Assembly (NCBI GenBank): GCA_005790605.1
Contig: SXUI01000051.1
Span: 1 to 64,000, forward strand
Direction: 5' to 3'
DNA: 64,000 nt
Source: Planctomycetia bacterium
GTDB taxonomy: Bacteria > Planctomycetota > Phycisphaerae > Phycisphaerales > SM1A02
Below, in pieces: positions 9,500-16,978 of the stretch. A program made the position numbers and the translations under genes. Below the pieces are notes generated by a model, which searched no databases, was not told the DNA's origin, and was given only the letters and a program-made list of their open reading frames with translations. The stretch's first letter is position 1. Each line of letters opens with the position of its first letter.

Positions 9500-10456
9500 G
9501 TGACTTTGCGCTCCGCCATTTCAGCAACTCTTCCCCGCAATCCGCACTTCGATGACTCCCGCGTTGTTTGGAGCGACGCGTTTTCTGGCATGTACGAACC
9601 CGTCGCGTACGACGAACAGTTCGATGACCAGTGGAGGCTCTTTCTTGAGCGGAAGACTGGTTTCTGTGATCACACCGGTGTGGAAACCAGCGATGAGTAC
9701 ATCGATGATCGCATCGCCGAGCTCACTGGGGTAAAGGATGTGTTGTATCGGCGGAAGTGGGGGCCGCTCGCGTCGACAGTCGCGCGCTTGAGCGGCCGGA
9801 CTGCGCGGCAAGAGCGCAGAGGTGTTGGCGGACGGCTCTGGCTTGAACCGAAGTTCTCGCTGCAATTCTTCGAAGGGAAACGATGCCTCGACGCGGGATG
9901 TGGAGCAGGGCGCTGGACCAAGACGCTGAAGTCTCTCGGCGGGAACATGAAGTCGATTGATGTCTCCTCGCACGGCATCGAGTCGACGCGTCGGTTCCAT
10001 GACGATGTTTCGAAGTGCAGCATCTTCGATATTCCATCGCGCTCGGAGCTTCATCGCGCGTTCGACTTCACACTCTGTTGGGGCGTGGTGATGTGCACAC
10101 ACGATCCCCGCGCTGCGTTCAGCGCCGTCGCAAGCACGGTCAAGGAGGGTGGCGCCCTGTACCTCATGGTGTACGCGCCGACATACCACACCTCGCCCCA
10201 AGTGCTCGAGTGGCGCGCGCGGTATCACCGCGAGTGCCGTACCTTCGAGGAGCGACTGCAATTCGCGTACTCGATCGCGGATCGCCCAGAGAACGCGATC
10301 AACCTGCTCGACATGTTGAACACCTTTTATAACTGGACGATTCCACTTGATGTCTGCACAGAATGGTTCCGCGCGGAGGGGTTCAAGGATGTCGTGTTGC
10401 TCAATCGCAACGAACCGCACGCATGCGGCCTGCACATGCTCGGCACGAAATCCTAA
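9500..10456 (+). CDS. Class I SAM-dependent methyltransferase
   Basis: About 318 residues, with a SAM-binding motif CLDAGCGAGRWTKTL near residue 131, an acidic second motif in MKSIDVSS and motif WGVVMCTHDPRAAFS further on. The C-terminal half includes YNWTIPLDVCTEWFRAEGF, as in small-molecule or sugar methyltransferases. The first 120 residues are not recognised. Start uncertain: GTG at 9500 keeps the frame, but the GAGG at 9495 fits better with an in-frame TTG at 9506. It lies 18 nt after the sulfotransferase gene and converges on a GT4 gene 12 nt further on. Substrate unknown; methylation of the same glycan is likely. Confidence 0.8.
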   Translation: MTLRSAISATLPRNPHFDDSRVVWSDAFSGMYEPVAYDEQFDDQWRLFLERKTGFCDHTGVETSDEYIDDRIAELTGVKDVLYRRKWGPLASTVARLSGRTARQERRGVGGRLWLEPKFSLQFFEGKRCLDAGCGAGRWTKTLKSLGGNMKSIDVSSHGIESTRRFHDDVSKCSIFDIPSRSELHRAFDFTLCWGVVMCTHDPRAAFSAVASTVKEGGALYLMVYAPTYHTSPQVLEWRARYHRECRTFEERLQFAYSIADRPENAINLLDMLNTFYNWTIPLDVCTEWFRAEGFKDVVLLNRNEPHACGLHMLGTKS

Positions 10457-10468
10457 ACAGGGAAACGC

Positions 10469-11935
10469 CTAGCTCCGCTCGGCCTGCGCGTAACACGCGA
10501 TCGAACGATCGACCATGCGGTCGAGTGCGAACGTAGTGCGCACGAACTCAGTTGCTCGCGCTGACATCCGTGCGCGGAGCGCGGGATCGTGAAGAATCTG
10601 GATGGTGCGCCGCGCGAGCTCGTCCGTGTCACCAACTTCACAAAGAAACCCGCTTCCTTCATGCTCGATGGCATCTCTCGTGCCGCCTCCATTCGTCGCG
10701 ACGATGGGGCAGCCAAGTGCCTGTGCTTCGAGAAGGGCGTTGGGTGTCCCTTCTGCGCGAGATGTATGGAGGACTACGTCAGCGAGCGAGATGAGGCTGG
10801 CCACGTCTCTTCGTCTCCCTAACAGGCGAAACCGCCTCGGATCAATTCGCCTCGCGAGGGATTGGAGTTTTGACCGCATCGGTCCATCTCCAGCGACGAG
10901 TACACAAGCGCGCGGATTTGTGAGGAGCACTTCAGCCGCAACACGCGCAAAATCAGTAGGGTTCTTCTCTTCGGCAAGGCGAAAGATTCCCAAGACCACT
11001 TGTTTGTTCTCAAGCTGCAGTTCGTCGCGCAGCAGCGATTTCTCCTCGGGACTCAGGGCACGCATCGCACTAGAGTCAAACCCGTTGGGTATGACCGTTA
11101 TCCGCGAACGAGCTACTCCAATCCAATCCGCGTAGTCGTGCGCGCCAACCTGCGAGTTGCCGATGATCTGAACTCGGCTTGAACCGGCAAGCAGCCGATA
11201 CCAGGGCAGAAAGTACGGAGCGTCGATCATGGGGAAATTCGACGGATTGACATTACGCGTCGAGATCACGATCGAGGGCACCCCTGCATTGAATGCAGCG
11301 ATCGCGCCCCATATGTTCGCGTGATCGAGCCAAGTGTGCACGACATCCGGCTCAAGTCGAAGGAACTCTAAAGTGAGCTCGTGGACCTGTTGACGGTAAG
11401 CAGGGTCGAGAGCCGAAATCCGGTGCGCTAGATCGTGATCCAATCTCGCGACTTGCGCTGTTGTTGGATCGAGGGAACCACTCGCGGTTTCGACTGAAAC
11501 ACCACCTTCGACTGCGAGGGGTAGGTAGTGGGCGTTTGCTCCGACGATTGGATTCGTTGTGAGGATGCGAACATCAAAATCCCCCCTGCGTGCAGTCTCG
11601 CGGGCGAGGTAAACAAGTTGTCGCTCAGCGCCGCCTGCGCTCAGACTACCGATGACGTGAACAACTCGGCGATGTGTGCGTCGAGGTCGTTGGAGTGGGG
11701 GGACGATGATGATGCTCGCTGCGAGTTTCTCATCGAAGGCTCTGAGCTTCCAGATGCGCGTGCGCAACACGTGAAGCGTTTGGGGCGGAACGCCAAACCA
11801 GCCCGCGACTCGTGTTCCGGTGAGCCATACGACGCGCCGCATGAGGTGAGGGATCCGACTGGGTTTGAGCCGTGATAGCACGCGCCGCATGGGTGGCACG
11901 CGTGGGCTTTCGAGTTCGGCGGTAGGAAACTGCAT
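10469..11935 (-). CDS. Glycosyltransferase family 4 (tandem paralogue 1)
   Basis: A 488-residue GT-B enzyme with an unusual Arg-rich N-terminal extension of about 90 residues before the first Rossmann strand (VVHVIGSLSAGGAERQLVYL). Further on are VVHTWLDHANIWGAIAA, STRNVNPSNFP, VIPNGFDSSA, RLAEEKNPTDFARVA and the donor site SRAEGTPNALLEAQALGCP. It is closely similar over its whole length to the next gene upstream on the same strand, 39 nt away, so the pair arose by tandem duplication. Its 3' end converges on the methyltransferase gene. Confidence 0.87.
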   Translation of the reverse strand: MQFPTAELESPRVPPMRRVLSRLKPSRIPHLMRRVVWLTGTRVAGWFGVPPQTLHVLRTRIWKLRAFDEKLAASIIIVPPLQRPRRTHRRVVHVIGSLSAGGAERQLVYLARETARRGDFDVRILTTNPIVGANAHYLPLAVEGGVSVETASGSLDPTTAQVARLDHDLAHRISALDPAYRQQVHELTLEFLRLEPDVVHTWLDHANIWGAIAAFNAGVPSIVISTRNVNPSNFPMIDAPYFLPWYRLLAGSSRVQIIGNSQVGAHDYADWIGVARSRITVIPNGFDSSAMRALSPEEKSLLRDELQLENKQVVLGIFRLAEEKNPTDFARVAAEVLLTNPRACVLVAGDGPMRSKLQSLARRIDPRRFRLLGRRRDVASLISLADVVLHTSRAEGTPNALLEAQALGCPIVATNGGGTRDAIEHEGSGFLCEVGDTDELARRTIQILHDPALRARMSARATEFVRTTFALDRMVDRSIACYAQAERS

Positions 11936-11974
11936 AGAGTGACAACAGTGGGTTCAGACACCAAAGGACACGTT

Positions 11975-13417
11975 TCAAGCATTTGGCTTGGGTCGGCTGT
12001 AAAGCGCGATTGTCTGGTCCACCATGCGATCCAATCCAAACTTTTCTTGAGCGAGCGCCCGCGCGCGTTGCGACAGCTCGATGCGGTGAGGCGTGTGTTG
12101 GAGAATCGAGAGCACTCGCGCCGCGAGCGCCTCTGCGTCACCTACTTCGCATAGATAGCCACTCCCTCCGTGTTCGACCACATCAATCGTCCCGCCTCCA
12201 CGCGTTGCGACTACAGGACAGCCGAATGCTTGTGCTTCGATGAGCGCGTTCGAAGTACCCTCCTGTCGAGCGGTATGAAGGAGGACATCCGCGATGGAGA
12301 GTAGCGCGCTCACGTCATTCCGACGACCGAGCAAGCGTAACCTCCCATCGGCGCGGACGGCGATGCGCTCTTCGAGCTCTGCCTGCATCGGTCCTTCTCC
12401 CGCGATGAGCCCAATCGCACCAGGATCCGCCGCGAGAATCTGTGTGACGGCATCGACAAATGTATGTGGTTGTTTCTCCTCCGACAATCGAAAGACGCCT
12501 AAGACCACGCGCTTGCCCACCAACCCAAGTTCCTCACGCAGACTCTGCATGTCCGCTGCCTCAGGCGCGACGCAGGCACTCGGGTCAAACCCATTGACAA
12601 TGACGGTGAATCGCGCCGGATCGATTCCGATCCACGCGGCGTAATCCCGTGCGCCAACGTTTGAGTTCGCGACAAACTGCACTCTTGAGCTCAACGCGAA
12701 TGCTTGATACCACGGGAGAAACTCGGGATAAGAGATGGTGGGGAAGTGGGACGGATTGACATTGCGTGTTGAGAGCACAATGTGGGGGACTCCCACAGCG
12801 AGCGCCGCGATGCCCGCCCACATGTTTGTGTGATCGAGCCACGCGTGCACGACGTCCGGTTGAAGTCGGAGAAACTCGCCCGCAAGTTCGACGACCCAAG
12901 CGCGATAGAACTCAGGAAGGGGGGAGAGAAGCGCATGCAGATCTACTTGAGCTTCAAAGCGCGAGAGTGTGTCCTCGTCTGCGGCCGCGCCGGCTGTCTC
13001 GACCGTCACGCAGGCTCCCTCAAGAAGGGGGAGGTAGTGTGCGGCCGACCCAATGGACGGATGTGTCGTGAGAACTCGCGCCTCAATGTCGCCGCGGCGC
13101 TGCGTCTCTCGGGCGACGTACGCGAGTTGTCGCTCCGCGCCCCCGGCCGAAAGTGAACCGACGACATGAACGACGCGCAACTTCTCGCGCGGAGGATAGG
13201 TCTCTCGCATTGGTTGCGCGGCAATGCGCCATCGAAGTTGTGCCAGCGCGGATTCGGGGGAGGTCTGCGGTTCGATAGGCGAGGGCACTGCTTTCCGAAG
13301 GCTTTCCCAAACGCGTGCGCAATCTCCCCGCGCGCGTCGTAACACCCGCGCGGGCAGCGAAGGAACCGCGATCGGTCGAGTGAGCAGCGCGTCAAGTCGG
13401 GTGGAGTAGCAACGCAT
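11975..13417 (-). CDS. Glycosyltransferase family 4 (tandem paralogue 2)
   Basis: A 480-residue GT-B glycosyltransferase paralogous to the downstream gene: shared VVHVxGSLSAGGAERQL, AWLDHTNMWAGIAALA, STRNVNPSHFP, NGFDPSA, RLSEEKQPHTF and the donor site TARQEGTSNALIEAQAFGCP. The open frame extends to 13795, but that part overlaps the divergent methyltransferase gene and is low-complexity Arg/Ser sequence. The ATG at 13417 is preceded by AAGG seven bases upstream and begins MRCYSTRLDALL, so it is preferred. The promoter must lie in the 29-bp gap, which is filled by a palindrome. Confidence 0.86.
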   Translation of the reverse strand: MRCYSTRLDALLTRPIAVPSLPARVLRRARGDCARVWESLRKAVPSPIEPQTSPESALAQLRWRIAAQPMRETYPPREKLRVVHVVGSLSAGGAERQLAYVARETQRRGDIEARVLTTHPSIGSAAHYLPLLEGACVTVETAGAAADEDTLSRFEAQVDLHALLSPLPEFYRAWVVELAGEFLRLQPDVVHAWLDHTNMWAGIAALAVGVPHIVLSTRNVNPSHFPTISYPEFLPWYQAFALSSRVQFVANSNVGARDYAAWIGIDPARFTVIVNGFDPSACVAPEAADMQSLREELGLVGKRVVLGVFRLSEEKQPHTFVDAVTQILAADPGAIGLIAGEGPMQAELEERIAVRADGRLRLLGRRNDVSALLSIADVLLHTARQEGTSNALIEAQAFGCPVVATRGGGTIDVVEHGGSGYLCEVGDAEALAARVLSILQHTPHRIELSQRARALAQEKFGLDRMVDQTIALYSRPKPNA

Positions 13418-13428
13418 ATCGTGACCTT

Positions 13429-13444
13429 GGCAAGTAAACTTGCC
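13429..13444. promoter_or_regulatory. Perfect palindrome between divergent start codons, candidate operator
   Basis: GGCAAGTAAACTTGCC is a perfect 7-bp inverted repeat with a 2-bp centre. It lies in the 29-bp gap between the GT4 start (13417, minus) and the methyltransferase start (13447, plus). The right arm ends 2 bp before the plus-strand ATG, so a bound dimeric repressor, or a hairpin in the message, would block that start. No clear -10/-35 boxes were found around it. Regulator unknown. Confidence 0.4.
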
Positions 13445-13446
13445 GA

Positions 13447-14991
13447 ATGCTATCGGAGTCTGTCGCTGCACATGATTCAGAGGATGCTGTTCGCGCTCTC
13501 GAACGCGTGCTCGAAGCGTTCGCGTCGCTCGGGTATCCACGCGAGGTGGTGACACAGTGGTCCATTCCGCAGGCCGATGCTGTCGACTTGGTTGTCGGAC
13601 TGCGCCGCGATCTTGAGGGAGTTTCGGCGCCGCGCATTCTTGAGGTCGGAACTTTTGTCGGGACGAGTGCGCTCGTGATGCTTTTGACGAATCCGCGGGC
13701 CGTGGTTCATACCGTCGATCCGAATTTCGCACTCGAAGTCGAGTTTGAGGCGATGCACTGCGTGCATCGAGATGCGGATCTCGCGCGCTCGACACAGGAT
13801 GTCGCAGCGCTCGCGGCGGAGATTCTTGGAGTTCGAGATCGGCTCATCTTGCACGAGGGCGGATTTTCTACCGCAGTGACCTTTGCGGGAACTGCGCGGA
13901 ATGCGAATGCGATAGGCGGGGCAGTCATTGCGTCGCACGGACCATTCGATGCAGTCTTCATCGATGGGTTGCACTTTGAGGAGACAGTCCTTCAGGATGT
14001 GCGCCTCGCCTCACGAGCAGTCGTGCCGAGCGGCACGATCTACCTGCACGATGCGATCGGGTACTGGGGGTCGAGTGTTCGGCGCGCTCTGCATAGATTT
14101 CTCGAAACAGAGCCGGCGTTCACGCTTTCACACGCGCCTTTTGAAGACTTGTATCGGAGTATCGCGCGCGTGTCCCGTATACAACAGGCATCGGAGCCAT
14201 TTGAGCAGCGCGCGTGGCGCTGCTTCGGCGCGAGCGCGGCGCGACTTGCAGATTGTGTGGCGCGTTCGCTCTCGGCAGGCTTTCCGAGATTCGATGGAAA
14301 GGCGTTTGATGTCCCCTCCGAGGACATCGTGCAAGCGATGACGCCAGCTCCCGGAGCAGCGCGTTGCGGCGTCCTCCTTGCGGGCGTGGATGATCTGTCG
14401 CCGGAGCAAGCGAAGCTTCGTTTGGCAGAGTTGTGCGCAGCGGTTGACGCGCTCGTCATTGGATCAACTTCCGTGGGAGAGATTGGAGCCGCGGCAGCAG
14501 GGTCGCAGCCGCTTGCGACGCGCGTGCGTCAACTGGCCGACCTCGGTTTTGATTCGTTCGACGTCGTCATGCCGTTTCTTGAGGCGTTCTCGTATGCACT
14601 TGGCAATGGGTGCGTGCTCCCGCGCTCAACCTCGTTCCTAATGAACACGGTCGTGGGTGTGCGTCGCTCAAGTGATTTGCACGCCGCGGTTCTTGCGCGT
14701 GGTCACCTTCCGCTCGACATTCTTGCCGCGCGAAGCCTCGAGTCTGCAAGATCACAGCAGTTGCACGCCGCTTGCGCGCTCCGCCGGGCGCAGTCCCAAG
14801 GAGCAAGTTCGCGCGAGCGAGAGTTAGAGTTGCAATCTCAAGTCACCGATCTCTCCACACGAACCGCCGAGTTGCGCGAAAGTAACGCAGAGCTTAGTAC
14901 GAGGAGTGCGCACTTCGAAGCACGCCTCCGTTACTTCCTTGATTGGCGTATCCACGTTGGTCGGTATCACTATTGGAAGATTCGCGGCTGA
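13447..14991 (+). CDS. Class I SAM methyltransferase (Methyltransf_24-like) with C-terminal coiled coil
   Basis: A 514-residue protein. Residues about 60-220 form a methyltransferase domain: ILEVGTFVGTSALVML (motif I), VHTVDPNF (motif II), FIDGLHFEETVLQDV and GTIYLHDAIGYWG. This resembles the cephalosporin-hydroxylase/class-24 methyltransferases of polysaccharide loci. Residues about 300-450 form a second domain that was not recognised. Residues about 455-495 are a heptad-like coiled coil rich in Glu, Leu and Ser, ending in an aromatic tail (RIHVGRYHYWKIRG). It is transcribed away from the GT4 pair and is the last gene of the polysaccharide region. Acceptor unknown. Confidence 0.75.
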   Translation: MLSESVAAHDSEDAVRALERVLEAFASLGYPREVVTQWSIPQADAVDLVVGLRRDLEGVSAPRILEVGTFVGTSALVMLLTNPRAVVHTVDPNFALEVEFEAMHCVHRDADLARSTQDVAALAAEILGVRDRLILHEGGFSTAVTFAGTARNANAIGGAVIASHGPFDAVFIDGLHFEETVLQDVRLASRAVVPSGTIYLHDAIGYWGSSVRRALHRFLETEPAFTLSHAPFEDLYRSIARVSRIQQASEPFEQRAWRCFGASAARLADCVARSLSAGFPRFDGKAFDVPSEDIVQAMTPAPGAARCGVLLAGVDDLSPEQAKLRLAELCAAVDALVIGSTSVGEIGAAAAGSQPLATRVRQLADLGFDSFDVVMPFLEAFSYALGNGCVLPRSTSFLMNTVVGVRRSSDLHAAVLARGHLPLDILAARSLESARSQQLHAACALRRAQSQGASSRERELELQSQVTDLSTRTAELRESNAELSTRSAHFEARLRYFLDWRIHVGRYHYWKIRG

Positions 14992-15165
14992 GTCCGGACT
15001 CGGATTCCGATGTTCGTCTTACTTCCTGCATTCTCTCGGCGCTGTACAACGTGGAACGAGTCGCTAATGGCTCGCAGTCACGGACACTAGTCCGAGCACA
15101 AACGCATTCCACCGGCGGTGAACTCGAGCTTCATCCGATGTAACGAAAAATGCACGCGCTCGAGC

Positions 15166-16701
15166 TTACGGATTCGCAGTCGACCACTCGGCGCTTGCAG
15201 TTCGGATGAATCCCCCCGATTGTTTCGCGAGGCCGTTCATGATCCAACCGTTCATGTTGCCGGATTGTTGGTTGCGCCAGAGGATGTCGAACTTGCCATC
15301 TCCATCGATGTCGCGCACGGCGTCAATACGCCACGCAGTATCCACGCCAGCGTGAATCATTCCTCCGGACGACTTCGTCAGGCCATCCATCAGCCACCCA
15401 CTCACAGCGCCCGACTGCTCGTTGTACCAAAGCACATCCGATTTGCCGTCACCATTCAGATCGCGCAGTGACTTTGCGGTCCACGAAGCAGCGATCGCGT
15501 TGGGCGCGCCATTGATGCTCGCGATCTGCTGCACGCCCGTCTCCTGCATCAGCCATCCGCTCACAAATCCGAGAGCGCTTCGCCAGAGCAAATCTTCGTA
15601 CCCATCACCGTTGAGATCCCCAACGCCGAGCAGTTCTGCGCCTTGGGCGGTGCCGATGACGCCACCAGCGAGTTTGACAAGGCCGTCCATGTACCACGCG
15701 TTGGTTTGACCGGTCGCGTTGTTGTGAAGCACGATGTCCGCACGACCGTCGCCGCTGAGGTCGCCGATGCCGACCAACTGCCAGTTCGCGGAGAGTGCGC
15801 CTGAGATCGCGGCCTTCTGTGTGATGGAGAGTCCATTCGTCAACCAGCCAAAGAACTGTCCATTCCCGCCTCGGAAGATGAGATCGGTCGATCCATCTCC
15901 ATTGAGATCGCCGATGCCCTGGCAGACATAGTCGCTTGGCACTTCATCGCTGAAGACCGCGCCCGCTTTCCGCGTAAGTCCTTGCATCAGCCATGCAGCG
16001 ACTTTGTGTGACTGTGCGCTATAGAAGATGACATCGGAGTTCGCGTCGTTGTCGAGGCGATCGGCGTAGTAGGGGGTGATGACTCCGCTTGGAATCGCGA
16101 ACGAACGGGAGTCGACGGCGAAAGTCGCGATTCCGTAGCGGGAGTATCCGACAGTGCCGCCGAACTGCAGGCGAGTGCCGTTGGTGTAGTGGGCATCATC
16201 AACCGCGAATTGCCCGAGGTACACCTTGAGATCGCTGCCCGCATCGCCAAATCCGTTGGACGGAGGCAGGTTGTACCAACCACCAGTTCCAGTGATCGCG
16301 TTGGCAGCGAGATAGCTGGAGTCATCGAAGTCTGGATCAGGCACCGTGCCGTTCATCAGATCGCCCTGAAGCGCACCGATCGTGATGTATGTGTCGTAGT
16401 CCCACGCGTCGCCCGGCGGAAGAAACGGCAGCGGCAAGAACGATGGCGGGATCGCGCCTGCAATCTCGGCTTGATGGAACGCCGCTGACGGATTTCCGGT
16501 GAGCGCGATGTTTGTGTTGTAGATGTTCAACAGGCGGTCTGTCGCCTGCGTGAACTGCGCGTACACATCGACCATGTGGTAGCGACCGGTCGGCGTGTCT
16601 ACGACATAACTTGTGCTCGTAAAGCCGGAGAAGTCGCAGAAGGCGAGGGGGGAGAGAGATGTTGCTGCAAGGGCAGCAAGGGACGCTGAATACTTCTTCA
16701 T
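15166..16701 (-). CDS. Exported FG-GAP/VCBS-type repeat protein (array member 1)
   Basis: A 511-residue secreted or surface protein. An N-terminal signal peptide (MKKYSASLAALAATSLSPLA) is followed by a unique domain of about 200 residues, partly aromatic. Then come about seven repeats of 45-50 residues of the form GDLNGDGKSDVLWYN-x-SG-x-SGWLMDGLTK-x-SGG. The DxNGDGxxD loops are calcium-binding in related beta-propellers. GGAG lies seven bases before the ATG. The repeat unit, including the recurrent W-L-M-D/N-G, is shared with five other proteins between here and 33 kb; only the N-terminal domain differs. Function unknown; an extracellular binding or structural role is inferred. Confidence 0.83.
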   Translation of the reverse strand: MKKYSASLAALAATSLSPLAFCDFSGFTSTSYVVDTPTGRYHMVDVYAQFTQATDRLLNIYNTNIALTGNPSAAFHQAEIAGAIPPSFLPLPFLPPGDAWDYDTYITIGALQGDLMNGTVPDPDFDDSSYLAANAITGTGGWYNLPPSNGFGDAGSDLKVYLGQFAVDDAHYTNGTRLQFGGTVGYSRYGIATFAVDSRSFAIPSGVITPYYADRLDNDANSDVIFYSAQSHKVAAWLMQGLTRKAGAVFSDEVPSDYVCQGIGDLNGDGSTDLIFRGGNGQFFGWLTNGLSITQKAAISGALSANWQLVGIGDLSGDGRADIVLHNNATGQTNAWYMDGLVKLAGGVIGTAQGAELLGVGDLNGDGYEDLLWRSALGFVSGWLMQETGVQQIASINGAPNAIAASWTAKSLRDLNGDGKSDVLWYNEQSGAVSGWLMDGLTKSSGGMIHAGVDTAWRIDAVRDIDGDGKFDILWRNQQSGNMNGWIMNGLAKQSGGFIRTASAEWSTANP

Positions 16702-16882
16702 AGAGGCACTCCGGGACGATGGAGGTCAACCCTCGCATCGACCTGCGCCGAAGCACGATTCACCGTTGTTGGAGTGCAGATAGAGACGCAAACGCCGCCG
16801 GCTTGATTACGCAAGACGTAACGGCTGCGATGGCGTGACCAATATGGATTTTGCGCGCGGGATAGGCGTGCAGTGCGAATGA

Positions 16883-16915
16883 AAACGGGCTCGCCATCAA
16901 ATGGCGAGCCCGTTT
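16883..16915 (-). terminator. Rho-independent terminator of the 16979-19672 gene
   Basis: A perfect 15-bp stem (AAACGGGCTCGCCAT against its complement) with a 3-base loop lies about 65 bp after the stop codon of the minus-strand gene. Read on the minus strand the stem ends in TTTT. No other feature in the gap between the two FG-GAP genes was found. Confidence 0.85.
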
Positions 16916-16978
16916 CAATCTGGTTCCCGAAGGAATGCGGCCTCAACCAGCACTCCGCGGCGCGCTACTGCGCAGGGC

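Noticed and set aside
13418-13795. N-terminal 126-codon extension of the GT4 gene at 11975
   Set aside because: It overlaps the divergent methyltransferase start, is Arg/Ser-rich without conservation to its paralogue, and a well-placed ribosome site precedes the ATG at 13417.
15122-15159. CTCGAGC/GCTCGAG inverted repeat after the FG-GAP gene at 15166 as a terminator
   Set aside because: The 7-bp arms enclose a loop of about 24 bases and no T-run follows on the minus strand.
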